Shown piece after piece: positions 8,653 to 17,222 of a stretch of DNA of 33,634 nucleotides. Position 1 is the first letter of the stretch. Each line of letters opens with the position of its first letter. The notes under the pieces were generated by a model. It was not told the DNA's origin, did not search any database, and saw only the letters and a list, made by a program, of their open reading frames with translations. This stretch comes from Deltaproteobacteria bacterium. Lineage in GTDB: Bacteria; Desulfobacterota; Desulfuromonadia; Geobacterales; Geobacteraceae. The translations under genes were made by a program, and so were the position numbers. The stretch is taken from positions 1 to 33,634 of the forward strand of contig JAJZUC010000027.1 in the NCBI GenBank assembly GCA_021847245.1, written 5' to 3'.

Positions 8653-9480
8653 ATGGTGAAAGCGAGAGCGATAGTCATAACCGGCAACGGCACCAACTGC
8701 GAGATGGAGGCGGCCCATGCCTGCCGCCTCGGCGGTTTCGACGAGGTGGTCATTGCCCATATCTCCGATCTCCTGGCCGGCGAGATCAGGCTCGATGATT
8801 TCCAGTTCCTGAACCTGACCGGCGGCTTTCTCGACGGCGACGATCTCGGGAGCGCCAAGGCCCAGGCCAATCGCTTCAGGTACGCGAAGGTCGACGAACT
8901 TCGGGAGCACCTGATCGACCAGCTCATGCAGTTCATCTCCGCCGGCAAGCTGATCCTCGGCGTCTGCAACGGGTTCCAGCTGATGGTGAAGATGGGGCTT
9001 CTTCCCGCCTTCGGGGGGAGCTATCTCACGCAGTCAGCGACCCTGACCTTCAATGACTGCGGCCGGTTCCAGGACCGCTGGGTCTATCTCAAGACCGACT
9101 CCGCCTCGGCGTGCGTTTACACGAAGGGGGTCGAGAAGGGACTCTATCTTCCGATCCGCCACGGAGAGGGGAAATTCGTAGTCGACAGCCAGACAACCCT
9201 TGACGCCATCGAGGTGAACCACCTGGCCGCTTTCAAATATTCGGACAGCACCTACGGGGCTCCCACCATGGAATTCCCCCTGAACCCGAACGGCTCGGTG
9301 AATGCCATTGCCGGGCTCTGCAACGAGACCGGCCGGCTCATGGGGATGATGCCGCACCCGGAGGCCTTTGTGCATCGGATCAATCATCCCCGCTGGACCC
9401 GCGAGGAGCTCCCCGAGGAGGGGGATGGACTCATCCTTTTCAAGAACGCTTCAGAGTTTGTCAGGAAGAACCTGCTGTAG
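8653..9480 (+). CDS. purQ: phosphoribosylformylglycinamidine synthase, glutaminase subunit
   Basis: The 275-residue class I glutamine amidotransferase should supply ammonia to the adjacent PurL. The nucleophile elbow GVCNGFQLM places the catalytic cysteine at Cys105; PHPEAF gives His235 and Glu237 of the triad. The oxyanion-region motif is TGGFLDGDDLGSA, where small PurQ proteins usually have PGGFSYGD. The protein is longer than typical PurQ (~225) and more like the C-terminal glutaminase domain of large PurL. The ATG follows the purL stop by one base, so the two are almost certainly co-translated. Confidence 0.93.
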   Translation: MVKARAIVITGNGTNCEMEAAHACRLGGFDEVVIAHISDLLAGEIRLDDFQFLNLTGGFLDGDDLGSAKAQANRFRYAKVDELREHLIDQLMQFISAGKLILGVCNGFQLMVKMGLLPAFGGSYLTQSATLTFNDCGRFQDRWVYLKTDSASACVYTKGVEKGLYLPIRHGEGKFVVDSQTTLDAIEVNHLAAFKYSDSTYGAPTMEFPLNPNGSVNAIAGLCNETGRLMGMMPHPEAFVHRINHPRWTREELPEEGDGLILFKNASEFVRKNLL

Positions 9481-9487
9481 TATCCGG

Positions 9488-9509
9488 GCGGCTGCAATCG
9501 TGCAGCCGC
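9488..9509 (+). other. stem-loop between purQ and purF
   Basis: A perfect 9-bp stem GCGGCTGCA / TGCAGCCGC with loop ATCG is followed only by TTTCA. The weak U-tract makes it a poor terminator. It could be a partial terminator, a processing site or a stabilising hairpin inside the operon. Confidence 0.5.
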
Positions 9510-9531
9510 TTTCATCGTACATGGAGACGGA

Positions 9532-10932
9532 ATGAAGCTTTACAGACCTACGGAAGAGTGTGGCATTTTTGGCGTTTATGGCCATCCCGAAGCGGCCAAT
9601 CTGACCTATCTCGGCCTTTACGCCCTTCAGCACCGTGGCCAGGAGAGCTGCGGCATTGTCTCGTCCGACGGGAGATCCCTTCACTCCCACAAGAGCATGG
9701 GGCTGGTGGCCGATGTCTTCGGCGATCAGGAAATATTCCGGAAGCTGCCGGGGCGGTCGGCCATCGGCCACGTCCGGTACTCCACCACCGGCGACTCGGT
9801 CATCAAGAACGTTCAGCCGATCATGGTCGACTATTCCCGGGGCTCCATCGCCGTCGCCCACAACGGCAACCTCGTGAATGCCCAGACTGTCAAGGATGAG
9901 CTGGAGGCGTGGGGCTCCATCTTCCAGACCACCATGGATACCGAGGTGCTGCTCCATCTCCTCGCCACCTCCAAGCAGAATTCCCTCGAAGACCGTATCG
10001 CCGAGGCTCTCGGGAGGGTGAAGGGGGCCTACTGCCTTCTCTTTCTCACCGAAACCCGGATGATCGCCGCCCGTGACCCCCAGGGGTTCCGTCCCCTCTG
10101 TCTCGGTAAGCTGGGCGAAGGGTGGGTGGTTGCCTCCGAAAGCTGTGCCCTGGACCTCATCGAGGCCGAGTTCATCCGCGAGATCGAGCCTGGCGAGATC
10201 GTCGTCATTACCAAGGATGGGGTGACCTCCCATTTCCCGCTCCCAAAGTCCGAACCGGCCCCCTGCATTTTCGAGTTCGTCTATTTCGCCCGTCCCGACT
10301 CCTACATCTTCGGCAAGAACGTCTACACGGTGCGCAAGGAGTTCGGACGGCAGCTCGCCCGCGAGCACCGGGTCGATGCCGACATTGTCATCCCGGTGCC
10401 GGACTCGGGGGTCCCGGCCGCCCTCGGCTATGCCCAGGAGTCGGGGCTTCCGTTCGAGCTCGGCCTGATCCGCAATCACTACATCGGCCGGACCTTCATC
10501 GAGCCGCAGCAGTCGATCCGCCACTTCGGCGTCAAGATCAAGCTCAACCCGGTCCGCGATATCCTGAAGGGGAAGCGGGTCGTCGTCATCGATGACTCCA
10601 TCGTCCGCGGCACGACGTCGCGAAAGATCGTCAAGATGGTGCGCAATGCCGGCGCCAGGGAGGTTCACGTCCGGATTTCGTCGCCCCCCACCAGTTACCC
10701 CTGCTACTACGGCATCGACACGCCGACCCGCAAGGAGCTGATCTCCTCCTCGCACACCATCGACGAAATCCGGCGATACATCACCGCGGATACCCTCGGC
10801 TACCTCTCCGAAGAAGGGTTGCTGGAGGCCGTGGGGACCGGCGCGAATCCGTTCTGCAAGGCCTGCTTTTCCGGCGGCTACCCCATCAGGTTTCCCAAGC
10901 TGGGCTCTGAACCCCAGCTCGACCTCTTCTGA
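9532..10932 (+). CDS. purF: amidophosphoribosyltransferase
   Basis: PurF makes phosphoribosylamine from PRPP and glutamine, the first committed step of purine synthesis. The 466-residue protein starts with a nine-residue propeptide whose removal exposes the N-terminal nucleophile Cys10 (in [10 protein letters not shown]). The N-terminal glutaminase shows LQHRGQES; the phosphoribosyltransferase domain shows [14 protein letters not shown]. Cys245, Cys391, Cys442 and Cys445 (FCKAC) match the spacing of the 4Fe-4S ligands in the Bacillus-type enzyme, so this is the oxygen-sensitive Fe-S form. GGAG lies six bases before the ATG. It follows purQ by 51 bases containing a hairpin. Confidence 0.97.
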   Translation: MKLYRPTEECGIFGVYGHPEAANLTYLGLYALQHRGQESCGIVSSDGRSLHSHKSMGLVADVFGDQEIFRKLPGRSAIGHVRYSTTGDSVIKNVQPIMVDYSRGSIAVAHNGNLVNAQTVKDELEAWGSIFQTTMDTEVLLHLLATSKQNSLEDRIAEALGRVKGAYCLLFLTETRMIAARDPQGFRPLCLGKLGEGWVVASESCALDLIEAEFIREIEPGEIVVITKDGVTSHFPLPKSEPAPCIFEFVYFARPDSYIFGKNVYTVRKEFGRQLAREHRVDADIVIPVPDSGVPAALGYAQESGLPFELGLIRNHYIGRTFIEPQQSIRHFGVKIKLNPVRDILKGKRVVVIDDSIVRGTTSRKIVKMVRNAGAREVHVRISSPPTSYPCYYGIDTPTRKELISSSHTIDEIRRYITADTLGYLSEEGLLEAVGTGANPFCKACFSGGYPIRFPKLGSEPQLDLF

Positions 10933-10949
10933 AAGGAGCATCATCGCGC

Positions 10950-11498
10950 ATGACCGACAAGGAACGCCTCAAACAGATCGTCCTGGAACTCTCTTACGAA
11001 AAACGGAAGGTTATTCTTGCTTCCGGCCGCGAGAGCGATTTTTACTTTGACGGCAAGCAGACCACGCTCCATGCCGAAGGGGGGCTTCTGGTCGGCAAGC
11101 TTTTCTACGAAGCCATCAAGGACGTGGAAGGGGTGCATGGGGTAGGGGGGATCACTCTGGGGGCCGATCCCATCGCCACTGCCACCTCCATCGCTGCCTA
11201 TCTCGACGGCCGGCCGGTGCACGCCTTCATCATCCGCAAGGAGCCGAAGGGACACGGCACCGGGCAGTGGCTCGAAGGGCGCAAGAACCTCCCGCCGGGC
11301 TCAAAGGTCGTTATCGTCGAGGACGTGGTCACCACCGGTGGCTCATCGATGAAAGCGGTCCGTCGTGCCGAAGAAGAAGGGCTCGTGGTCCTCGGCATCG
11401 TTTCTCTCGTCGACCGTGAAGAGGGGGGGCGGGAAAACATCGAAAAAGAGGGGTTCTGGCTGAGGACCATCTTTACCAAATCGGAGCTTCTCTCCTAG
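10950..11498 (+). CDS. pyrE: orotate phosphoribosyltransferase
   Basis: PyrE converts orotate and PRPP to OMP in UMP synthesis. The 182-residue product is family-sized. It carries the PRPP-binding motif VVIVEDVVTTGGSS, the flexible-loop region RKEPKGHGTG and the N-terminal ASGRESDFYFDGKQTTL substrate region. AAGGAG lies about 12 bases before the ATG, slightly long. It is the last member of the purB-to-pyrE cluster, 17 bases after purF, and is followed by the strongest terminator in the window. Confidence 0.96.
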   Translation: MTDKERLKQIVLELSYEKRKVILASGRESDFYFDGKQTTLHAEGGLLVGKLFYEAIKDVEGVHGVGGITLGADPIATATSIAAYLDGRPVHAFIIRKEPKGHGTGQWLEGRKNLPPGSKVVIVEDVVTTGGSSMKAVRRAEEEGLVVLGIVSLVDREEGGRENIEKEGFWLRTIFTKSELLS

Positions 11499-11523
11499 CC
11501 AGCCCGGCGGGCAATAATGGAGC

Positions 11524-11552
11524 GAAGGCGGGTTTCTCCCGCCTTCTTTTTT
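11524..11552 (+). terminator. rho-independent terminator after pyrE
   Basis: A perfect 9-bp stem GAAGGCGGG / CCCGCCTTC with loop TTTCT is followed by six T residues. It should end the purB-pyrE transcript. Confidence 0.9.
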
Positions 11553-11560
11553 GAGCAGAC

Positions 11561-12247
11561 ATGAAACAGATCCTGGCCGAATATGGCATTCTTCTCTCCG
11601 AGGTTGACGACTGGTTCCTGCGCTGTGTCGCCTCTGTCGGCACTCGGATCCGTTGCAGCGAGGGATGCTCCGAATGCTGCCGCGGTCTCTTCGACATCAC
11701 GCTTCTCGATGCGGCGTATCTGAAACAAGGGTTCGATCGGCTCGATGAGCGCACGAAGGGGCTTGTTCACGGACGGTGCCGGAGTCGCCTCGACGGATTG
11801 CGCCAGCTGTGGCCAGAATTTGCTCTCCCCTACATCCTAAATTACCGTCCCGAGGAGGACTGGGAGCTCCTCATGCCGGATGATGATGAGACACCGTGCC
11901 CCTTGCTCGGCGAGGATGGGGCCTGTCTCGTCTATCCGCATCGTCCCATGACCTGCAGGCTTCATGGCATTCCCCTCATCGACCTCTCGGGCGAGGTGCT
12001 TCACAACGAATGGTGTACCCACAATTTCACCGGTGAAAACCCGCTCGGAGACAGCCGGCTTCAGGGGGGGCACTCCGAGCTCTTCAGCCGTGAAGTCCAG
12101 CTGCTCAGGCGTTTCTCCGACGAGCTTCTGGGGCGGACATTCCTCGAATTGGATATCTTCATTCCGACGGCGCTGCTTCTGGATTTTGAACGGATCGACT
12201 GGAGATACTTTGCCGCATGGCTAGATCGTCACCTCCCTGAAGGGTGA
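11561..12247 (+). CDS. YkgJ-family cysteine-cluster protein
   Basis: The 228-residue protein contains the CxxxCxxCC signature at Cys32, Cys36, Cys39 and Cys40, then CPLLGEDGACLVYPHRPMTC and one further cysteine. This is the pattern of the YkgJ/FliB-like zinc- or iron-binding family (PF03692). The molecular role of most members is unknown. There is no signal peptide or membrane segment. The ATG lies only nine bases after the pyrE terminator and has no good Shine-Dalgarno, and no promoter is evident between them, so it may depend on read-through or on a promoter inside pyrE. Confidence 0.85.
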   Translation: MKQILAEYGILLSEVDDWFLRCVASVGTRIRCSEGCSECCRGLFDITLLDAAYLKQGFDRLDERTKGLVHGRCRSRLDGLRQLWPEFALPYILNYRPEEDWELLMPDDDETPCPLLGEDGACLVYPHRPMTCRLHGIPLIDLSGEVLHNEWCTHNFTGENPLGDSRLQGGHSELFSREVQLLRRFSDELLGRTFLELDIFIPTALLLDFERIDWRYFAAWLDRHLPEG

Positions 12248-12280
12248 TGACGGGACGTTTCTGCGCGTTGTGCACCAATC

Positions 12281-12289
12281 TGGTATACT
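12281..12289 (+). promoter_or_regulatory. extended -10 promoter for the zinc-ribbon protein
   Basis: TGGTATACT is a near-perfect extended -10 element. A -35 is not clear. It overlaps an upstream in-frame ATG at 12290, which therefore cannot be the start on this transcript, and favours the ATG at 12332. Confidence 0.55.
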
Positions 12290-12331
12290 ATGAATCAGAA
12301 AGGGCGCTATCGTGCGGGAGGGGACCACACC

Positions 12332-12649
12332 ATGAAAAACATCTGGCAAGAGCGCGAAAAGGCATTGGAGAACCAGTACATCTTCAAACAGGAGCGGGAG
12401 AAGATTGAGCAGGCGCGGAAAGAGATGAAGGAAAAGCTCATCCGCGAACTCAGCAAGGATCGTTGTCCCAAGTGCGGCGAAGAACTAGAGGCCATGATCT
12501 TCAGGGGGGTTCCCCTCGACAAATGTCCCGCGTGTGGCGGTGTCTGGCTTGGTCCCAATGACCTGAGGATCCTTGCTTCAAAGGATCATCGAAGCTGGTT
12601 TGACAAGTGGTTCAGGAGCGAGAACGAGCCGCCGGAATCTTCAGACTAG
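12332..12649 (+). CDS. small zinc-ribbon protein (TFIIB-type zinc finger family)
   Basis: The 105-residue protein has a charged, probably helical N-terminal 40 residues and then a zinc ribbon: CPKC at Cys45/Cys48 and CPAC at Cys65/Cys68, followed by GGVWLGPNDL. That matches the zf-TFIIB-like family (PF13453), small bacterial proteins of unknown role despite the name. The ATG at 12332 is preceded by GGAGGGG at good spacing, and the promoter at 12281 excludes the upstream ATG. It appears monocistronic, with a hairpin just after it. Confidence 0.85.
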   Translation: MKNIWQEREKALENQYIFKQEREKIEQARKEMKEKLIRELSKDRCPKCGEELEAMIFRGVPLDKCPACGGVWLGPNDLRILASKDHRSWFDKWFRSENEPPESSD

Positions 12650-12680
12650 GGACCGTCGAGCCTGGGGAATCGAGGCCGAC

Positions 12681-12713
12681 AAAAAATAGCCGGCTCCGAA
12701 AGAGCCGGCTATT
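12681..12713 (-). terminator. terminator of the ppcE-type gene, possibly bidirectional
   Basis: A perfect 12-bp stem (AATAGCCGGCTC / GAGCCGGCTATT) with a 5-base loop. Read on the minus strand it ends in a T-run (the AAAAAA at 12681-12686 on the plus strand), so it best serves the minus-strand operon. In the plus direction it is followed only by CCCATTT but may still help end the zinc-ribbon transcript. Confidence 0.88.
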
Positions 12714-12741
12714 CCCATTTCCGCTTCGAAAACGGTAAAGC

Positions 12742-13017
12742 TTATTTTCTGTGGCACATCACGCACTTTGTTGGCCCGGTTCCCCGCAGTTCGTGACATC
12801 CCTTGCAGGTCTTGTGAGCAAAATCCTTTCCGAAATTCGGCATCCTTCCGGGCGTCTTCTCATGGCAGAACCGGCATTCGCGCAGCATATCGGTGTGTCG
12901 CTTGTGAGGGAATGTTACACTTCCGTTCTTCGATGGGAAAACAAGGACGTCGGCAGCCAATGCCAGAGACGCCCATAGCAAGGTGGTTACAGCCAGAAGG
13001 AGAATGATCCTGTTCAT
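12742..13017 (-). CDS. ppcE: periplasmic triheme cytochrome c7, PpcE/PpcA family
   Basis: The 91-residue precursor has a signal peptide with predicted cleavage after Ala21 (LALA-ADVL), leaving a 70-residue mature protein. Three heme motifs are present: CRFCH (Cys48-His52), CKGCH (Cys71-His75) and CVMCH (Cys85-His89). Distal histidines His38, His41 and His68 become 17, 20 and 47 in mature numbering, the same as the bis-His ligands I recall for PpcA. The sequence resembles G. sulfurreducens PpcE as I remember it. The family carries electrons across the periplasm toward outer-membrane reductases. The ATG at 13017 was chosen for its AGGGA site and signal peptide. It lies 62 bases after purN and probably shares its transcript. 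Confidence 0.92.
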   Translation of the reverse strand: MNRIILLLAVTTLLWASLALAADVLVFPSKNGSVTFPHKRHTDMLRECRFCHEKTPGRMPNFGKDFAHKTCKGCHELRGTGPTKCVMCHRK

Positions 13018-13079
13018 ATCACGGTTCCCTTTCCGAGAAAGAGCATGTTCTGAGCTGTCTGTGGAAGGCTGGCTCCTCG

Positions 13080-13715
13080 TCACGATCGGGTACTGACCGT
13101 ATCGTCGGTAATGGTTACCCTGCGCCCCACAACCTTCAGGCTATTTTCGACGAAGAGCCTTACTGCCTCCGGGTAAATGCGGTGCTCTTCACGCCGGATC
13201 CTGGACGCCAGCGTCTCTTCCGTATCGTCGTCCAGGACCGCAACGGCGGCCTGCATGATGATGGGGCCGGTGTCAGTCCCTTCGTCAACGAAGTGAACCG
13301 TGCATCCGGAGACCTTCACCCCGTATTGAAGCGCCTGACGTTGTGCGTGAAGTCCGGGAAAGGCCGGGAGAAGCGCCGGATGGATGTTCATGATCGAGAG
13401 GGGAAAAGCGTTGAGCAGAACCGGTGTTATGATCCTCATGAAGCCGGCGAGGAGAACGAGACGGACGCCATGTCCCCTGAGCTTTTCGACCAGCGCGGCA
13501 TCGTACTCTTCGCGACTGGCGAAAAGTCGGTGATCCAGGAAGAGGGCGGGGATGCCATGCCGTTTGGCGCGCTCCAGCGCGAATGCATCGGCGTTGTTGG
13601 TGATCACGCAGGCAATCTGCGCCCGAATGCCTCCAGCCTCAATACGATCGATAATAGCCTGAAGATTTGAGCCGTTTCCGGAGGCAAGGACGCCAATTTT
13701 AAGAGGTTCAGCCAT
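13080..13715 (-). CDS. purN: phosphoribosylglycinamide formyltransferase
   Basis: PurN transfers a formyl group from 10-formyl-THF to GAR, the third step of purine synthesis. The 211-residue protein begins with a phosphate-binding LASGNGSNLQAI loop. The catalytic triad is expected at Asn110, His112 (MNIHPALLPAF) and Asp148 (DEGTDTG), close to E. coli Asn106/His108/Asp144. The ATG at 13715 is preceded by GGAAG at seven bases; an upstream in-frame GTG at 13736 would add seven unconserved-looking residues. It follows purM by 33 bases in the same operon. Confidence 0.96.
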   Translation of the reverse strand: MAEPLKIGVLASGNGSNLQAIIDRIEAGGIRAQIACVITNNADAFALERAKRHGIPALFLDHRLFASREEYDAALVEKLRGHGVRLVLLAGFMRIITPVLLNAFPLSIMNIHPALLPAFPGLHAQRQALQYGVKVSGCTVHFVDEGTDTGPIIMQAAVAVLDDDTEETLASRIRREEHRIYPEAVRLFVENSLKVVGRRVTITDDTVSTRS

Positions 13716-13748
13716 CAGGGAGCTTCCGTTGCGCACAACAGGAGGAAA

Positions 13749-14795
13749 TTAGATCAGTTCCACCGATTCAGCACCGGCTTCACATTTTGCGACTTCACCG
13801 ATGACGAAGGCCTTCTCGTGCAGCCCTGACAGGCGAATCAGGATTTCGTCGGCTTCCTTTTCGGGGACGGCCAGGACCATCCCGATTCCGCAGTTGAATG
13901 TGCGGTACATCTCCATCATGTCGATCTTCCCGGCATTCTGGATGATGCGGAAGATCTCAGGCACCGTCCAGCTGTTGAGGCGAACGACCGCCTTGCACCC
14001 CTTCGGCAGGACCCGTGGCACGTTTTCCAGCACCCCCCCCCCGGTGATATGGGCAATGCCGTTGATACTGAAATCGCGCAGCAGGTTGAGCACCGATTTT
14101 ACGTAGATCCGCGTCGGGGCGAGGAGAACGTCGGCCACGCTCCGGGAGAGCTCGGGGATGGTGTCGTTGATGCCGAGCCCCATGACGTCGAATATCACTT
14201 TGCGCGCAAGGGAATAGCCGTTGCTGTGAAGACCGCTGGAGGCAATGCCGATCAGCTTGTTGCCAACGGTTATGGAGGAGCCGTCGATGATGTTCTCGCG
14301 GTCGACCACGCCGACGGTGAAGCCGGCGAGATCGTATTCGCCAGGCTGATAGAAGCCCGGCATTTCGGCGGTTTCGCCTCCGATCAGGGCACACCCGGCC
14401 TGGACGCACCCTTCGGAAATACCCTTGACGATGTCCGCTCCCTTTGCTGGGTCGAGCTTGCCGGTGGCAAAGTAGTCGAGAAAGAAGAGGGGCTCTGCTC
14501 CCTGGACGACGATGTCGTTGACGCACATTGCCACCAGGTCGATACCCACGGTATCATGGCGATCGGCCATCATGGCGATCTTTAGCTTGGTCCCCACACC
14601 ATCGGTGCCGGAAACGAGTACCGGATTCTTGTATTTGCTGGCATTCAGTGAAAACAGCCCCCCGAAACCGCCGATGTCGGAGATGACCTCCGGCCGGGAG
14701 GTCGCCTTCACGAAGGGTTTGATCATCTTCACAAACGTATTGCCGGCGTCGATGTCGACGCCCGCATCCTTATAGGTGACTCCGGTATCGCTCAA
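13749..14795 (-). CDS. purM: phosphoribosylformylglycinamidine cyclo-ligase (AIR synthetase)
   Basis: PurM closes the imidazole ring of FGAM to AIR using ATP. The 348-residue length is normal. Recognised segments are [71 protein letters not shown] and [12 protein letters not shown]. The start codon is TTG at 14795: it has GGGAGG seven bases upstream, gives the family N-terminus, and the next in-frame Met (residue 24) would cut into the conserved region. A near-consensus promoter 30 bases upstream drives purM-purN-ppcE. Confidence 0.96.
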   Translation of the reverse strand: MSDTGVTYKDAGVDIDAGNTFVKMIKPFVKATSRPEVISDIGGFGGLFSLNASKYKNPVLVSGTDGVGTKLKIAMMADRHDTVGIDLVAMCVNDIVVQGAEPLFFLDYFATGKLDPAKGADIVKGISEGCVQAGCALIGGETAEMPGFYQPGEYDLAGFTVGVVDRENIIDGSSITVGNKLIGIASSGLHSNGYSLARKVIFDVMGLGINDTIPELSRSVADVLLAPTRIYVKSVLNLLRDFSINGIAHITGGGVLENVPRVLPKGCKAVVRLNSWTVPEIFRIIQNAGKIDMMEMYRTFNCGIGMVLAVPEKEADEILIRLSGLHEKAFVIGEVAKCEAGAESVELI

Positions 14796-14824
14796 CTCTG
14801 TTCCTCCCGTGAAATGAGGAGCAA

Positions 14825-14853
14825 AATTTAACCCATGAGTCGGTAAATGTCAA
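14825..14853 (-). promoter_or_regulatory. sigma70 promoter of purM-purN-ppcE
   Basis: On the minus strand: consensus TTGACA, exactly 17 bases, then TAAATT. The expected transcript start is near 14818, leaving a leader of about 22 bases that contains only the ribosome binding site. Confidence 0.8.
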
Positions 14854-14917
14854 ACCCTATCTGGCGTCCACAAATGCCTGAAAAAACAGTTTACAAGCGG
14901 GGTGAGCTTCGCTTAAG

Positions 14918-15412
14918 ATGCGGTTTCAGATGGACCTTGAAACGACAGCAACAATCCTGCCGATGACCGCCGCCGATCTGGATGAAGTGATCGCCATCGA
15001 ATCGGATTCTTTCCCCCGGCCCTGGACCAGAGACCATTTCCTTGCAGAGATTGACTCTCACCGTTCTCTCCCCCTCGTCGCCAAAAACAGGGAAGGTCGA
15101 ATTGCAGGCTACATCTGTTCGAGCCATGTTCTGGAGGAGGGCGAGATCCTGGATGTGGCCGTCCGTCGTGACTGCAGGGGGAAGGGGCTCGGTCGGCTGC
15201 TGGTTACGACGGCTATCTCTGCCCTCGCGGTTCGGGGAGTCGGTTCCATAGGCCTCGAAGTCCGCGTCTCGAACGAAGCTGCCATCGCGCTTTACCGGAA
15301 AATCGGCTTCGAAACGGTCGGCATGAGAAAAAATTATTACGAGAACGGCGAAGACGCCTTCTTGATGGCCTACACAATCAACGACAGCGAGGACAGAGCC
15401 GATGCAGTTTAG
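14918..15412 (+). CDS. rimI: ribosomal protein bS18-alanine N-acetyltransferase
   Basis: The 164-residue GNAT protein carries the acetyl-CoA loop RGKGLGRLL and the RimI-type C-terminal stretch NEAAIALYRKIGF...RKNYYENGEDAFLM. RimI acetylates the N-terminal alanine of ribosomal protein S18. The ATG at 14918 follows GGTGAG at about 10 bases; an ATG at 14930 lacks a binding site. Its end overlaps pyrK by 11 bases. It is divergent from purM across a ~120-base region. Other GNAT substrates cannot be excluded by sequence alone. Confidence 0.88.
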   Translation: MRFQMDLETTATILPMTAADLDEVIAIESDSFPRPWTRDHFLAEIDSHRSLPLVAKNREGRIAGYICSSHVLEEGEILDVAVRRDCRGKGLGRLLVTTAISALAVRGVGSIGLEVRVSNEAAIALYRKIGFETVGMRKNYYENGEDAFLMAYTINDSEDRADAV

Positions 15413-16217
15413 ATCGACGATCATCTCCAACCAGGAGGTCTCACCGGGCTACTTCAGAATGCGGCTGACCGCCCCGCCGGAGTTGTCCGGAGCATCTCCG
15501 GGCCAGTTCATCATGGTGCGGGTCCGGGATGCCATCGATCCCCTCCTGCGTCGCCCCTTCGGCATCTTCGACGTCGGAACCATAGAGTCCGAATTCCCGG
15601 GACTGGGCTCCGCGACGTACTTCGAGATCCTTTACAAAGTTGTGGGTAAAGGGACCGAAGCGCTGTCGGACTATCATCACGGGGACCATGTCGACGTGAT
15701 CGCACCGCTGGGGGCCGGTTTCGACCTCGGCGATCCTGCCGAAGAAAAGATCCTGGTCGGGGGTGGAGTCGGCATAGCTCCGCTTTACTACCTGGCCAGG
15801 TCGTTGGTGCAGCGCTCCCGGGTCCGCTTTTTCCTCGGGGGACGAACCCGGGACGATATCCTCTGTGTGACCGAGTTCGAGCGGCTCGGCGTGGAAACGT
15901 ATGTCGCAACTGACGATGGAACGCTGGGGGACCGGGGGCTCGTGACCGATGTGATGGAGCGGCACATCCGGGAAGACGGACGCCCGAAGACGCTGTATGC
16001 CTGCGGCCCGATGCCGATGCTGAAGGCGGTGGCGGATATTGCCCGGAGAACCGCTACGCCGTGTCAGGTTTCGCTGGAGGCGTACATGGCCTGCGGCATG
16101 GGGGCCTGTCTCGGATGCGTGGTCAAAGGGAAGGATCATTCCGAGGAGGCCCCCGATTACCGTTGTGTCTGCAAGGACGGACCGGTGTTTTCCTTCGATC
16201 AACTGAAATGGGTCTAG
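15402..16217 (+). CDS. pyrK: dihydroorotate dehydrogenase B, electron-transfer subunit
   Basis: PyrK carries FAD and a 2Fe-2S cluster and passes electrons from PyrD to NAD+. The 271-residue protein has an N-terminal ferredoxin-reductase barrel ([21 protein letters not shown]), a nucleotide-binding region ([25 protein letters not shown]) and cluster cysteines Cys231, Cys236 and Cys239 plus Cys255 or Cys257 near the C-terminus. The start overlaps rimI by 11 bases and has GAGGA upstream. pyrD follows 10 bases later. Confidence 0.95.
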   Translation: MQFRSTIISNQEVSPGYFRMRLTAPPELSGASPGQFIMVRVRDAIDPLLRRPFGIFDVGTIESEFPGLGSATYFEILYKVVGKGTEALSDYHHGDHVDVIAPLGAGFDLGDPAEEKILVGGGVGIAPLYYLARSLVQRSRVRFFLGGRTRDDILCVTEFERLGVETYVATDDGTLGDRGLVTDVMERHIREDGRPKTLYACGPMPMLKAVADIARRTATPCQVSLEAYMACGMGACLGCVVKGKDHSEEAPDYRCVCKDGPVFSFDQLKWV

Positions 16218-16227
16218 TGGAGTTACG

Positions 16228-17145
16228 ATGAGCAAGCCTGATCTGTCCGTCAATATTGCGGGTATCGCGCTCAGAAACCCGGTCATGACCGCTTCCGGAA
16301 CCTTCGGTTATGGCGAGGAGTTTTCCGAATACGTCGATCTGGAAGCGATCGGTGCCATCATCACCAAGGGACTTTCCATTCGACCCAAGGCGGGGAATCC
16401 GACGCCGCGCATCCAGGAAACCACCGGCGGCATGCTGAATGCCATCGGGCTCCAGAATGTCGGTATTGATGCGTTTATCGAACAGAAAGTGCCGTTCCTG
16501 CGTACCGTCTCGACGCCGGTTATCGTGAACTTTTTCGGCAATACGGTGGAGGAGTATGCCGAACTGGCCGAACGGCTCGACCGGATTCCGGAGGTGGCGG
16601 GGCTGGAGATCAATATCTCCTGTCCCAACGTGAAACATGGCGGCATCGTGTTCGGTACCGATCCAAAGGCAGCCTACTCGGTGGTGAAAGCGGTGCGGGA
16701 GGCGACCATTAAGCCGGTTATCGTTAAGCTTTCGCCCAACGTAACCGATATCGTCGAGATGGCGTGGGCCTGCGCCGATGCGGAGGCCGATGCGCTTTCC
16801 CTCATCAACACCCTCACCGGCATGGCCATCGACCTGAAGAAACGCCGGCCGGTACTGGCGAACGTGACCGGCGGTCTTTCCGGCCCGGCCGTGAAGCCGG
16901 TGGCCCTGAGGATGGTCTGGCAGGTGGCCCGGGCGGTGAAGGTTCCGGTGATCGGCATCGGCGGGATCATGTCGGGAACCGACGCCCTAGAGTTCATGCT
17001 TGCCGGTGCGAGCGCCGTCCAGGTGGGAACGGCCAATTTCCTCGACCCTGCAGCCGCGCAGCGGATCGCGACCGAGATGGAGAAGTATCTCGAAGAAAAC
17101 GGAATTGCCGACGTGAAGGAACTGATCGGCGCACTCGAAGTCTGA
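16228..17145 (+). CDS. pyrD: dihydroorotate dehydrogenase, class 1B catalytic subunit
   Basis: PyrD oxidises dihydroorotate to orotate on FMN. The 305-residue protein has NISCPN with catalytic-base Cys132, which marks the class 1 cytosolic enzymes rather than the membrane class 2 (which uses Ser). [37 protein letters not shown] and [15 protein letters not shown] are typical. The partner pyrK immediately upstream fixes it as type 1B, an NAD-linked heterotetramer suited to anaerobes. GGAG precedes the ATG. Confidence 0.97.
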   Translation: MSKPDLSVNIAGIALRNPVMTASGTFGYGEEFSEYVDLEAIGAIITKGLSIRPKAGNPTPRIQETTGGMLNAIGLQNVGIDAFIEQKVPFLRTVSTPVIVNFFGNTVEEYAELAERLDRIPEVAGLEINISCPNVKHGGIVFGTDPKAAYSVVKAVREATIKPVIVKLSPNVTDIVEMAWACADAEADALSLINTLTGMAIDLKKRRPVLANVTGGLSGPAVKPVALRMVWQVARAVKVPVIGIGGIMSGTDALEFMLAGASAVQVGTANFLDPAAAQRIATEMEKYLEENGIADVKELIGALEV

Positions 17146-17174
17146 GAGGCCGTGAAACTGCACAGGGAGATGCG

Positions 17175-17198
17175 AAGGCGGGGGACTTCCCCGCCTTT
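17175..17198 (+). terminator. hairpin after pyrD, probable weak terminator
   Basis: A 9-bp stem AAGGCGGGG / CCCCGCCTT with a 5-base loop. Only a TTT tract then TGTCC follows, so termination may be partial and kamA may receive read-through. Confidence 0.5.
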
Positions 17199-17222
17199 GT
17201 CCGTTTGGAGAAGGAGTGAGAG

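Noticed and set aside
13018-13083. Extended start of the ppcE-type protein
   Set aside because: It would bury the signal peptide 22 residues inside; the ATG at 13017 has a good binding site.
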